DNA of 13,421 bases from Chitinophaga pinensis (GCA_945870115.1 CAMBRH010000065.1:1-13421), one strand, 5' to 3'; counted from the stretch's first letter, positions 6,524 through 13,305 are shown. Translations and numbers: made by a program. Notes: a model not told the origin generated them from the sequence alone.

Positions 6524-7189
6524 ATGGCTAGGATTATTATACTTTTAGTAATAGCAATTTCAGGGATAATTGGAAGTTATGTATATCTCACTAAAGATAA
6601 AAGACATTCCTTAGAAATAATTAATCCGATTGATGTGAATCCTGAAATGGTTGATTCTTTAATGCAAAGAAAAGGCTATGGACATAAAATTGGCAATTTT
6701 GAATTTAAAAATCAATATGGAAAAACAATTTCCCTTTCAGATTTAAAGAATAAAATTTTTGTAGTTGAATATTTTTTCACAACTTGCGGAACAATTTGTC
6801 CAAAAATGAATATTCAAATGCAACGAGTTCAAAAGGCTTTTTTAAAAAATCAAAATGTAAATATTTTAAGTTTTACCGTGAATCCTGAAATTGATACACT
6901 TGAACAAATGAAAATGTATGCTGATGCACATGGGGCAATTTCAGGAAAATGGCATTTTTTGACAGGTGAAAAAACAAAATTGTATGAATTAGCACGAAAA
7001 TCATTTTTTGTACTGAAACCAGCCGAAGCTCAAAATTTAGGCGATGCAGGTGGTGATTTCATTCACACTAATAATTTTGTTTTAGTTGATAAGCAACTCA
7101 GGATAAGAGGTTATTATGACGGCACAAGTACGAAAGAAGTTGATCATTTAATTGAGGATATCAATCAATTAGTAAATGAAAATGAATAA
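6524..7189 (+). CDS. SCO1/SenC/PrrC-family copper-binding thioredoxin-fold protein
   Basis: A 221-residue protein with one N-terminal membrane anchor (about 3-23), no clear cleavage site, and a thioredoxin-like SCO domain (about 52-215) facing the periplasm. Diagnostic features are the CxxxC copper/thiol motif, C88 and C92 in FFTTCGTICPKM, and the distal histidine H181 in DFIHTNNFVLVD, both spaced as in SCO proteins. Family members bind copper and help build the CuA centre of cytochrome c oxidase, or act as thiol-disulphide reductants. No oxidase gene is in the window, so which role applies is open. The gene is divergent from the T9SS lectin gene and shares with it a region containing two identical inverted repeats. 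The sugar transporter follows 76 bases downstream on the same strand with no terminator seen between them. Confidence 0.92.
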   Translation: MARIIILLVIAISGIIGSYVYLTKDKRHSLEIINPIDVNPEMVDSLMQRKGYGHKIGNFEFKNQYGKTISLSDLKNKIFVVEYFFTTCGTICPKMNIQMQRVQKAFLKNQNVNILSFTVNPEIDTLEQMKMYADAHGAISGKWHFLTGEKTKLYELARKSFFVLKPAEAQNLGDAGGDFIHTNNFVLVDKQLRIRGYYDGTSTKEVDHLIEDINQLVNENE

Positions 7190-7230
7190 AAAACTGTAAC
7201 AATGATTTTAAAATCGATGGAAAATAAAAG

Positions 7231-7262
7231 TCCTAACATCTTAAAATCCTAATATCTAAATT
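7231..7262. repeat. Octameric tandem repeat, consensus TCYTAAnA, four units, just before a start codon
   Basis: TCCTAACA, TCTTAAAA, TCCTAATA and TCTAAATT repeat with an exact 8-bp period and end three bases before the transporter ATG. It occupies the place where ribosome-binding or promoter sequences would lie. The units resemble the GTCTTAn array at 3828-3863. No TAnnTTTG element is visible in this 76-base spacer. Confidence 0.5.
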
Positions 7263-7265
7263 AAC

Positions 7266-8981
7266 ATGGAAAAAACAAACTACGGAGCCTTATCAACATT
7301 AATTACAGTTTTCTTTTTTTGGGGATTTATCGCCGCAGGAAATAGTATTTTCATTCCTTTCTGCAAATCTTATTTTGATTTAGACCAATTTCAAAGTATG
7401 TTAATTGATTTTGCATTTTACTTTGCTTATTACATCGGAGCATTGATTTTATTTATTGTAGGAACACAAAAAGGTCAAGATCCAGTTGGAAAATGGGGAT
7501 ATAAAAATTCCATTGTTTATGGACTTTTATTTTCTGCACTTGGAGCAGCTGCAATGATTATTTCAGTTTATATGGATGTTTTTGTAGGAATGCTTTTTGG
7601 TTTATTTATAGTAGCATTGGGTTTTTCACTTCAACAAACAGCTGCTAATCCATTTGCAATAGCACTTGGTGATGAAAAAACTGGTTCAAACAGAATTAGT
7701 CTTGGTGGAGCAATAAATAGTTTGGGTACCTCAATTGCTCCATTAATTATTGGGTTTGTGCTTTTTGGTTCGGTAGTCGTAACGGACGAAATGAAAAAAG
7801 AACTTACTACAGATAAAGTTTCAATTCTTTACATATGTGTTGGTTTATTATTTGTTGGAATTGCAGCTTTATTTTATTTTTCTAAAAAAGTTCCTTCAGG
7901 AAAATTAATTGAAAATAATATAACGGAAAAATCCCCAAAAGCAAATAAAGCATTAGCCTCTTTGTTGATAATGACAGGTTTATTGATAACTTGTTTTACT
8001 CCAGTTTTTAATAGTTACCGAAGTGATCAAGCAAAACAAATTGCGAAAACTGAAAAACAACTAGAAAGCGTGATGAAAATAACGTCAAATGAGGCTACAA
8101 TTTCTGTTTTACAAAAAGAAATAGAAACTTTAAAACGTCCACTTGAACAAAAAAGAATGCTTTGGTTAAGTGGTGGTTTATTTGTTGTGGTTGGAGGAAT
8201 TTTATCATCATTTGTTTTAGCTAGAAAAAAGAAAGAAGGATGGGGCGCTATGCAATATCCTCAATTGGTTCTTGGAATGCTTGCAATTTTTGTCTATGTT
8301 GGAGTTGAAGTTGCAATTGGAAGTAATTTAAGTGAATTACTTTCTAAAAAAGAGTTTGGTGGTTATAGTTCTATTCAGACCGCTCCTTTTATTGGACTTT
8401 TCTGGGGTAGTTTAATGATTGGTCGCTGGGCGAGTGCTATACACGCATTTGAATTAAGTAAACAAATGAAAACAATTTTAACAAGTGTAATTCCGTTTGT
8501 GGCTTTTGGCTTAGTTCTAGGTTTTTCCGCAATAATGGGGCACGAAATCAAAGATTTATATTTGTACATAATTTGCGTCGCAGTGTTAGTTGTTGGTTTT
8601 TATTTTACACAAAATAAACCTGCAAAAACTTTATTGGTTTTTAGTTTATTAGGTGTGATTGCAACTTGCATTGGCATTTTTTCAACAGGGATAATTTCTG
8701 TTTACGCTTTCCTTTCCGCTGGTTTATTTTGTTCTATCATGTGGCCTTGTATTTTTTCTCTTTCACTTGCAGGACTTGGAAAATACAAAGCTCAAGGTTC
8801 AGCTTTCTTGATTATGATGATTCTCGGAGGAGCGATTATTCCTCTTATTCAGGCGAAATTAGTTGATATCACAGGAATTCAAAAATCCTATCTAGTAGGA
8901 ACCTTTTGTTTTATTTACCTTGCAATCTTTGCTGTTTGGGTGAATAAAATTTTGAAAAAACAAGGAGTTGGTCTAGATTAA
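7266..8981 (+). CDS. FHS-family (FucP/GluP-like) sugar:proton MFS transporter with a central insertion
   Basis: A 571-residue multi-spanning protein. The N-terminal six helices carry the family hallmarks FFFWGF (16-21), FQSMLIDFAFY (42-52) and LQQTAANPF (122-130). The C-terminal half includes YPQLVLGMLAIFVYVGVEV (331-349), GSLMIGRW (381-388) and MWPCIFSLSL (492-501). FucP-type proteins are about 410-440 residues; the excess here is residues about 228-322. That stretch has two added hydrophobic helices (229-248 and 298-319) bracketing a charged, coiled-coil-like loop of about 50 residues (249-297), for a predicted 14 helices. By my alignment the E. coli FucP proton-coupling residues D46 and E135 correspond to S27 and Q123, so substrate and coupling may differ. 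It likely imports a hexose. An octameric repeat directly precedes the ATG. The preceding SCO-like gene may be co-transcribed, though functions do not suggest it. Confidence 0.88.
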   Translation: MEKTNYGALSTLITVFFFWGFIAAGNSIFIPFCKSYFDLDQFQSMLIDFAFYFAYYIGALILFIVGTQKGQDPVGKWGYKNSIVYGLLFSALGAAAMIISVYMDVFVGMLFGLFIVALGFSLQQTAANPFAIALGDEKTGSNRISLGGAINSLGTSIAPLIIGFVLFGSVVVTDEMKKELTTDKVSILYICVGLLFVGIAALFYFSKKVPSGKLIENNITEKSPKANKALASLLIMTGLLITCFTPVFNSYRSDQAKQIAKTEKQLESVMKITSNEATISVLQKEIETLKRPLEQKRMLWLSGGLFVVVGGILSSFVLARKKKEGWGAMQYPQLVLGMLAIFVYVGVEVAIGSNLSELLSKKEFGGYSSIQTAPFIGLFWGSLMIGRWASAIHAFELSKQMKTILTSVIPFVAFGLVLGFSAIMGHEIKDLYLYIICVAVLVVGFYFTQNKPAKTLLVFSLLGVIATCIGIFSTGIISVYAFLSAGLFCSIMWPCIFSLSLAGLGKYKAQGSAFLIMMILGGAIIPLIQAKLVDITGIQKSYLVGTFCFIYLAIFAVWVNKILKKQGVGLD

Positions 8982-9027
8982 AATTTACAAAATTCTCCAA
9001 AATTATTTTCATTCGTTAAAAAGTAGT

Positions 9028-9035
9028 TAATTTTG
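9028..9035 (+). promoter_or_regulatory. -7 promoter element of the thioredoxin-fold protein gene
   Basis: TAATTTTG matches the Bacteroidota TAnnTTTG consensus and is followed by GCAC, a common context. No TTG lies 19 bp upstream. Transcription would begin near 9040, leaving a leader of roughly 55 bases before ATG 9096 that begins with the inverted repeat AGTTTT-G-AAAACT (9041-9053), a possible operator at the transcription start. Confidence 0.5.
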
Positions 9036-9095
9036 GCACAAGTTTTGAAAACTTACGTCTATAATTTATAAATTCGTACAATAAATATAATATAT

Positions 9096-10631
9096 ATGAA
9101 ATCAATTTTGTTTTTTTTAGCACTAGGCCTTAGTTTAACTGGGTTTTCACAAAAGATTAAAATAAAAATTAACAATCAAAAAGATACGACCGTCTTTTTA
9201 GTTAAATATTACGGTAAAGGCATGTATTACGCTGACACCGCAATTATGAAAAATGGTGTTGCTGAGTTTAATACAACAATTAAAGGGAAAGAACAAAAGC
9301 CTGGAGTCTTCGCTTTATTTATGCCTGGACAAAAATATTTCGATTTTATTTTCAACAATGAGGAAGTAAATTTAGAAACCACTAGTCCTGATTTTGTAAA
9401 CACAATGGTTGTGAAAAAATCGGAAGAAAATAAAGTTTTTGTTGAATATGTAAAATTCATATCTAAACAAAGAAAAACTGCTGGGGATTTAATTAAACAA
9501 CGTGATACTTTCAAAAAAGAAGATGCTGAATACAAAAAAATATCAGCCGAAGTAGATGAAATTAATAAGTCTGTTTCAACTTATCAAACTGATTTAATTA
9601 AAAACCATGCTACAAAATTAGTTTCAAAAGTCGTTAAAATGTCAGTTGATATCATTGTTCCAGAAGCACCAAGAAATGAAAAAGGAATATTGATTGATTC
9701 AAATTTTGCCTATCATTATTACAGAGATCATTATTTTGACAACATCGATTTGAAAGATGATCGCCTATTGAATACTCCAATGTTTCACAATAAAATGGAA
9801 GAATTTTTCGGGAAAAGAATGTTAATTCAACATCCTGATACGATTATTAAATACGGATATTGGTTTGTAGATCAATTGGATCAAAAATCTGAATTATTCA
9901 AATATTGTTTAACGCATATTACCTCGACTTCTGAGAAATCGAATATTATGGGTATGGATAAAGTTTTCGTGAGAATGGGTCAACGTTATTATTGTACAAA
10001 AAATGCTGAAGGAAAATCACCTGCATATTGGATAACTGACGATAAAATGGTTGAATTGTGCGAAAAGGTTGAAACTCAAAAAAACCTGGTACAGGGAGTT
10101 ATTCCACCTAATGTTTCTTTAAGAGATACGACTGATGTAACTTGGAGAGATTTTTATAGCTTGAAATCTGATTATACAATTCTATTTTTCTGGGATCCAG
10201 ACTGCGGACATTGTAAAACTTCAACGCCTAAATTACAAAAATTATATGCTGAAAAATTAAAAGCAAGAAATGTAGAAGTTTTCGCTGTAGCCAAAGCAAT
10301 AGGAGAAGATTTTGATAAATGGAAAGCTTTTGTTAAAAAGAATAATTTGACTTTTATCAATGTTGGATTGACAGATAAACTTTACAAAGACGCACAAACT
10401 GATGCGCGTCAATTTATTCCAAAATATACAACAATTCAGGCTTTAAATTATCAAGAAACATTTGATATTTATACAACACCACGTGTTTTTGTATTGGATA
10501 AAGACAAAAAAATCATTGCAAAGCAACTTTCTATTTCTCAATTAGAAGATTTTATGGATAGAATGCAAAATGTGAAAGCAGATAAAATTATTGAGCCAGA
10601 TCCAGAAGATAAGGAAACTGACAAACATTAA
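9096..10631 (+). CDS. Exported thioredoxin-fold (TlpA/ResA-like) protein with DUF4369/DUF5106-like N-terminal region
   Basis: A 511-residue protein with a Sec signal peptide (1-18, ending LTGFSQ). Residues about 20-105 are a beta-rich domain (IKIKINNQKDTTVFLVKYYG) of the type that precedes thioredoxin modules in Bacteroidota (DUF4369-like). Residues about 110-330 are a mostly helical, charged region, DUF5106-like. Residues about 340-490 form a thioredoxin domain with the active-site motif C370-G-H-C373 in FFWDPDCGHC and a cis-proline, P462, in YTTPRVFVLD. The tail is acidic (EPDPEDKETD). There is no lipobox and no T9SS tail, so it should be periplasmic. The CGHC motif matches oxidising disulphide isomerases, but TlpA/ResA relatives are usually reductants, so direction is unsettled. 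It has its own -7 element upstream and a strong terminator directly after, so it is a single-gene unit. DUF names are from memory of the family pattern. Confidence 0.9.
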   Translation: MKSILFFLALGLSLTGFSQKIKIKINNQKDTTVFLVKYYGKGMYYADTAIMKNGVAEFNTTIKGKEQKPGVFALFMPGQKYFDFIFNNEEVNLETTSPDFVNTMVVKKSEENKVFVEYVKFISKQRKTAGDLIKQRDTFKKEDAEYKKISAEVDEINKSVSTYQTDLIKNHATKLVSKVVKMSVDIIVPEAPRNEKGILIDSNFAYHYYRDHYFDNIDLKDDRLLNTPMFHNKMEEFFGKRMLIQHPDTIIKYGYWFVDQLDQKSELFKYCLTHITSTSEKSNIMGMDKVFVRMGQRYYCTKNAEGKSPAYWITDDKMVELCEKVETQKNLVQGVIPPNVSLRDTTDVTWRDFYSLKSDYTILFFWDPDCGHCKTSTPKLQKLYAEKLKARNVEVFAVAKAIGEDFDKWKAFVKKNNLTFINVGLTDKLYKDAQTDARQFIPKYTTIQALNYQETFDIYTTPRVFVLDKDKKIIAKQLSISQLEDFMDRMQNVKADKIIEPDPEDKETDKH

Positions 10632-10649
10632 ATATTAACCTTTTGTATC

Positions 10650-10681
10650 GCCCCGAAAGTCAAATCCTTCGGGGCTTTTTT
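10650..10681 (+). terminator. Rho-independent terminator of the thioredoxin-fold protein gene
   Basis: GCCCCGAA (10650-10657) pairs perfectly with TTCGGGGC (10668-10675) around a 10-base loop and is followed by six T residues (10676-10681). It begins 19 bases after the stop codon. The T-tract touches the ATG of the next gene at 10682. Confidence 0.92.
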
Positions 10682-11296
10682 ATGAATAAAAATACCATTA
10701 TCCTTCTTGGACTTGTTACTTTATTAGTTTTTCCAGCAATTTCGTTAGCTGTACTTTGGTTTTTTTCTTCAAAGAATCCTATTGATTTGCTTGAATTAAA
10801 TTCTTTTCACCTTGATTATATTTCATATGGAATATTTTTTGGAGTTGCCTATGCCTTTTTGAGTTTATGGCTTTTTAACCGACCCTATTTTGAAAGTGAA
10901 ATGAATCAGCATAAGAGATTAATTTCTCAATTAAATTTAACGCTTTTAGATAAAACATTCCTTTCATTTTGCGCAGGTTTTGGAGAAGAAATTTTATTTA
11001 GAGTTGGTATGCAACATTATTTAGGGGTCTGGATTACAAGTATTTTTTTTATTGCCATTCATGGCTATTTAAATCCTAAAAAATTAAGGTTGGCAATTTA
11101 TGGGTTATTTTTAATCCCTTTTATTTTAATTCTTGGGTTTTCGTATGCTAAATTTGGACTTTGGTCAATTATAGCTGCACATTTTTCCTACGACTTGGTG
11201 CTGTTTTTATTTATTAAGAAAGAAAATAGTTCGTTGCATTTTGAAGAAAATTTCAGATTAGAAGAGAATTTTTCTGCTTGTGATGAGGAGGGATAA
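10682..11296 (+). CDS. CPBP-family intramembrane metalloprotease (CAAX protease/Abi type)
   Basis: A 204-residue membrane protein with about five hydrophobic segments (near 5-28, 46-65, 92-99/115-128, 136-157 and 159-178). It carries the three CPBP motifs: E102-E103-x-x-x-R107 in FGEEILFR, H127 in FFIAIH, and H167-x-x-x-D171 in AHFSYD. These residues form the zinc/glutamate active site in Rce1-like proteases. Bacterial members serve in bacteriocin maturation or immunity, or have unknown roles, and nothing nearby points to a substrate. The frame stays open back to a TTG at 10643, but that extension is encoded by the upstream terminator, so I chose ATG 10682, which is followed at once by the first membrane helix. 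The tail after 180 is acidic and probably cytoplasmic. No promoter matching the consensus exists between the previous stop and this ATG. Confidence 0.85.
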   Translation: MNKNTIILLGLVTLLVFPAISLAVLWFFSSKNPIDLLELNSFHLDYISYGIFFGVAYAFLSLWLFNRPYFESEMNQHKRLISQLNLTLLDKTFLSFCAGFGEEILFRVGMQHYLGVWITSIFFIAIHGYLNPKKLRLAIYGLFLIPFILILGFSYAKFGLWSIIAAHFSYDLVLFLFIKKENSSLHFEENFRLEENFSACDEEG

Positions 11297-11380
11297 ATTC
11301 GTTTTTTATTTTAATTTAAATTAATAATCAGATTTAATCAAAAATATTTTCATCATTTTTATTTTTTTTTAGATTATTTG

Positions 11381-11410
11381 TTGTTTTATAAAATTAAAGA
11401 TTTATCTTTG
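11381..11410 (+). promoter_or_regulatory. Housekeeping promoter of rpsU
   Basis: TTG (11381-11383), a 19-bp spacer, and TATCTTTG (11403-11410) match the Bacteroidota primary-sigma consensus TTG-N19-TAnnTTTG exactly. The start point should lie near 11415-11418, giving a leader of about 47 bases. That leader begins with a possible small hairpin, CCAAT (11415-11419) with ATTGG (11428-11432), and has no Shine-Dalgarno sequence before the ATG. Confidence 0.8.
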
Positions 11411-11463
11411 CAACCCAATAAACATGCATTGGTCATCATTTTAGAAATAATTTAAACAAAAAT

Positions 11464-11655
11464 ATGTTAATAATTCCAGTTAAAGAGGGAGAAAACATCG
11501 AAAGAGCCCTTAAGAAGTACAAGAAAAAATTTGACAAAACAAATGTCATGAAACAATTAAGAGCTCGTAAAGAGTTTATTAAGCCATCCGTTATTAATCG
11601 TCAAGATAATATCCGTGCAGCTTACAAAGAGAAAATGTATTCTGCAGAACAGTAG
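11464..11655 (+). CDS. rpsU: 30S ribosomal protein bS21
   Basis: A 63-residue basic protein beginning MLIIPVKEGENIERALKKYK and containing QLRARKEFIKPS, characteristic of bS21. Length is normal for Bacteroidota. In this phylum bS21, with bS18 and bS6, covers the 3' end of 16S rRNA and hides the anti-Shine-Dalgarno sequence. The tyrosine I recall as key in the Flavobacterium johnsoniae structure, Tyr54, is present here (AAY54). In that organism rpsU itself has a strong Shine-Dalgarno sequence linked to autoregulation; here the bases before the ATG (TTTAAACAAAAAT) show none. The gene has a consensus promoter and is followed by a hairpin terminator that overlaps the next gene's start. The order rpsU - recombinase - hpf - tRNAs is common in the phylum. 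Confidence 0.96.
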   Translation: MLIIPVKEGENIERALKKYKKKFDKTNVMKQLRARKEFIKPSVINRQDNIRAAYKEKMYSAEQ

Positions 11656-11725
11656 AATTTAAAATATAGCTGAAATTTATTACACTTTTATTATAAATAA
11701 TAGAACTTTAATTTTATTTTATCGT

Positions 11726-11751
11726 AAAAGGAGCTTATGGCTCCTTTTTTT
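11726..11751 (+). terminator. Rho-independent terminator/attenuator of rpsU carrying the recombinase ATG in its loop
   Basis: AAAAGGAGC (11726-11734) pairs perfectly with GCTCCTTTT (11740-11748) around the loop TTATG, and T residues run on to 11751. It lies 70 bases after the rpsU stop. The loop holds the ATG (11737-11739) of the recombinase, and the 5' arm contains AAAAGGAG, which mimics a Shine-Dalgarno sequence. When the hairpin forms, transcription should stop or the start be hidden; read-through would be needed to make recombinase and hpf mRNA. Confidence 0.8.
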
Positions 11752-12630
11752 GTTTTGGAAAAATTCGAATCTTTTTTAGGTTCAGAAAAAAGATATTCAA
11801 CACATACGGTTGAAGCTTATTTAATGGACTTAAAACAATTTTTTGATTTCCTTGAAATAAAGGAGTCGAAAGAGCTTGAAGAAATCAATCATCACATTTT
11901 AAGATCTTGGATTGTTTTTTTAAGTGAATCAGATTTAGAAAATAAATCAATCAATCGCAAGCTTGCAAGTTTGAGAACCTTTTTTAAATGGTGTCTGAAG
12001 CAAGAATTAATAAGTCAAAATCCTTCTTTAAAAATAAGAGGACCCAAACAAATTAAAAAATTACCTACATTTATCAAAGAAAGTGATTTGTCAAAAGAAA
12101 AATTAGATGATTTGTTTTCAAATGATTTTGATGGTGTTAGGAATAAATTGATGTTTGAAATGTTTTATCAAACTGGAATTCGTTTAAATGAATTAATTGA
12201 ATTAAAAGATGAAAACGTTACTGGTTCAGCAATAAAAGTTCTCGGTAAAAGAAATAAAGAAAGAATAATTCCCATTTCAGAAGAATTAACAAAATTAATT
12301 TCTGAGTATAAACATATTAAAAACAATGTTTTAAGCAATGAGAATGTTTTTTTTATCCTTCTAAATGGAAAAAAGTTATATCCAAAATTTGTTTATCGCA
12401 AAATAAATACATACCTTAGCTTGGTAACAAGTTTGGATGTGAAAAGTCCACACGTTTTAAGGCACACTTTTGCAACACACATGTTAAACAACGGAGCTGG
12501 CTTAGAAACTTTGAAGGATTTGCTTGGGCACAGTAGTTTGGCTGCTACACAAGTTTACACACATAACTCGTTTACACAATTAACTAATATTTATTCATCA
12601 GCTCACCCACGTGGGCACAAAAAAGATTAA
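11737..12630 (+). CDS. xerC: XerC/XerD-like tyrosine site-specific recombinase
   Basis: A 297-residue protein with an N-terminal SAM-like core-binding domain (about 5-90, EKRYSTHTVEAYLMDLKQF) and a C-terminal catalytic domain (about 105-290). All catalytic residues are present: R149 (TGIRLNEL), K171 (LGKRNKER), H239 and R242 (PHVLRHTFATHM), H265 (LLGHSSL) and nucleophile Y274 (QVYTH). Xer proteins resolve chromosome dimers at dif with FtsK. The position after rpsU and before hpf is the chromosomal Xer place in Bacteroidota, not that of a phage integrase. The ATG at 11737 lies in the loop of the rpsU terminator. A TTG at 11755, which would start EKFESFL and so match the usual family N-terminus better, is a real alternative. 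No promoter is evident between rpsU and this gene. hpf follows after 3 bases. The XerC versus XerD name is by convention only. Confidence 0.92.
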   Translation: MAPFFVLEKFESFLGSEKRYSTHTVEAYLMDLKQFFDFLEIKESKELEEINHHILRSWIVFLSESDLENKSINRKLASLRTFFKWCLKQELISQNPSLKIRGPKQIKKLPTFIKESDLSKEKLDDLFSNDFDGVRNKLMFEMFYQTGIRLNELIELKDENVTGSAIKVLGKRNKERIIPISEELTKLISEYKHIKNNVLSNENVFFILLNGKKLYPKFVYRKINTYLSLVTSLDVKSPHVLRHTFATHMLNNGAGLETLKDLLGHSSLAATQVYTHNSFTQLTNIYSSAHPRGHKKD

Positions 12631-12633
12631 ACC

Positions 12634-12921
12634 ATGGAAGTTAAAGTTCATTCAGTTCATTTTTCAGCTGATAAAAAATTAGTAGATTACATTAATGAAA
12701 AAGTAAATAAATTAGATTTATTCTATGATAATATAATCGCAGGAGAGGTATTTTTGCGAATTGATAATACGAGTGAAAATGACAATAAAATAAGTGAAGT
12801 GAAACTTTTCGTTCCAGGCAAAGAGCTGTTTGCAAAAAAACAAGGCAAATCATTTGAAGAAGCAATTTCACTTTCAGTAGAAGCCCTAAGGAAACAAGTA
12901 GAAAAAACTAAAAAAGTTTAA
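12634..12921 (+). CDS. hpf: Ribosome hibernation-promoting factor, short form (HPF/YfiA family)
   Basis: A 95-residue protein with the beta-alpha-beta-beta-beta-alpha pattern of the HPF/YfiA domain, from MEVKVHSVHFSADKKLVDYI to the final helix FEEAISLSVEALRKQVEK. It lacks the C-terminal dimerisation domain of long HPF. The family binds the decoding and P-site region of the small subunit in slow growth, silencing or storing ribosomes. The ATG is 3 bases after the recombinase stop, so the two form an operon, probably fed from the rpsU promoter by read-through. A strong terminator follows 35 bases after the stop. No Shine-Dalgarno sequence is present. The pairing of bS21 and a hibernation factor in one transcription unit fits growth-linked control of ribosome activity, which is inference. 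Confidence 0.93.
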   Translation: MEVKVHSVHFSADKKLVDYINEKVNKLDLFYDNIIAGEVFLRIDNTSENDNKISEVKLFVPGKELFAKKQGKSFEEAISLSVEALRKQVEKTKKV

Positions 12922-12956
12922 CAAGCTAAGTTCTTGTATTTAAATTGATTATTGAT

Positions 12957-12985
12957 GAGGTGGATTAATTCACCTCTTTTTTTTT
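12957..12985 (+). terminator. Rho-independent terminator after hpf
   Basis: GAGGTG (12957-12962) pairs with CACCTC (12971-12976), the stem extended inward by a G-U and an A-T pair to a TTAA loop, followed by nine T residues (12977-12985). It closes the rpsU-recombinase-hpf unit and separates it from the tRNA cluster. Confidence 0.9.
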
Positions 12986-13005
12986 GATTTTTTTTATTAA
13001 AAGTG

Positions 13006-13035
13006 TTGCAGTATTAAATTTTATGCGTAGATTTG
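13006..13035 (+). promoter_or_regulatory. Housekeeping promoter of the tRNA cluster
   Basis: TTG (13006-13008), a 19-bp spacer and TAGATTTG (13028-13035) match the Bacteroidota consensus as exactly as the rpsU promoter does. Transcription should begin near 13041, about 80 bases before the first tRNA. The leader between them shows no gene. Confidence 0.8.
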
Positions 13036-13120
13036 CAAACCCAAAAGGAAATATTTACTATTTTTTCAAGGGTTTTTTAAGCAAGTAAACGTTCTTTAAA
13101 TAATTTAATTTTCAAGTATT

Positions 13121-13194
13121 GCCGGTGTAGCTCAGTTGGTCAGAGCAGCTGATTTGTAATCAGCAGGTCGGAGGTTCGAATCCCTCCACCGGCT
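13121..13194 (+). tRNA. tRNA-Thr (anticodon UGU)
   Basis: A complete 74-base cloverleaf. The acceptor stem is GCCGGTG with CACCGGC and discriminator T. The D-arm is AGCTCAGTTGGTCAGAGC, and the anticodon stem GCTGA/TCAGC surrounds the loop TTTGTAA with anticodon TGT at 13155-13157. The T-arm is GGAGG-TTCGAAT-CCCTCC. CCA is not encoded. It is first of a cluster, 7 bases before tRNA-Tyr. Confidence 0.97.
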
Positions 13195-13201
13195 CAATAT
13201 T

Positions 13202-13283
13202 GGGGGTGTCGCATAGTGGCTATTGCATCAGACTGTAAATCTGCCACCGTAAGGTATCGTTGGTTCGAGTCCATCCACCCCCA
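13202..13283 (+). tRNA. tRNA-Tyr (anticodon GUA)
   Basis: An 82-base class II tRNA. The acceptor stem is GGGGGTG with CACCCCC and discriminator A. The anticodon loop is CTGTAAA with GTA at 13235-13237, and a long variable arm forms ACC-GTAA-GGT. The T-arm contains GGTTCGAGTCC. The outermost anticodon-stem pair (T13228 opposite C13244) is a mismatch, leaving four paired bases. CCA is not encoded. Confidence 0.96.
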
Positions 13284-13305
13284 CAACATTGAAAATAAAT
13301 AATAA

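Noticed and set aside
2059..8981. LacI regulator, lectin, SCO protein and sugar transporter as one sugar-uptake locus
   Set aside because: Different strands, an unrelated SCO gene between them and no shared operator with the LacI gene; functional linkage is not supported.
9227..9535. 102-residue minus-strand frame within the thioredoxin-fold protein gene
   Set aside because: Serine/phenylalanine-rich mirror of lysine/glutamate codons on the other strand; typical antisense artefact.
10643..10681. TTG 10643 as the start of the CPBP protease
   Set aside because: The added residues are encoded by a perfect terminator hairpin and T-tract; ATG 10682 leads directly into the first membrane helix.
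11726..11733. AAAAGGAG as a true Shine-Dalgarno site for the recombinase
   Set aside because: It is fully explained as one arm of the rpsU terminator, and ribosomes of this phylum generally do not use such sites.
11737..12630. Phage or integrative-element integrase beside tRNA genes
   Set aside because: The neighbours rpsU and hpf and the family N-terminus fit the chromosomal Xer gene; no attachment-site repeat or mobile cargo is visible.
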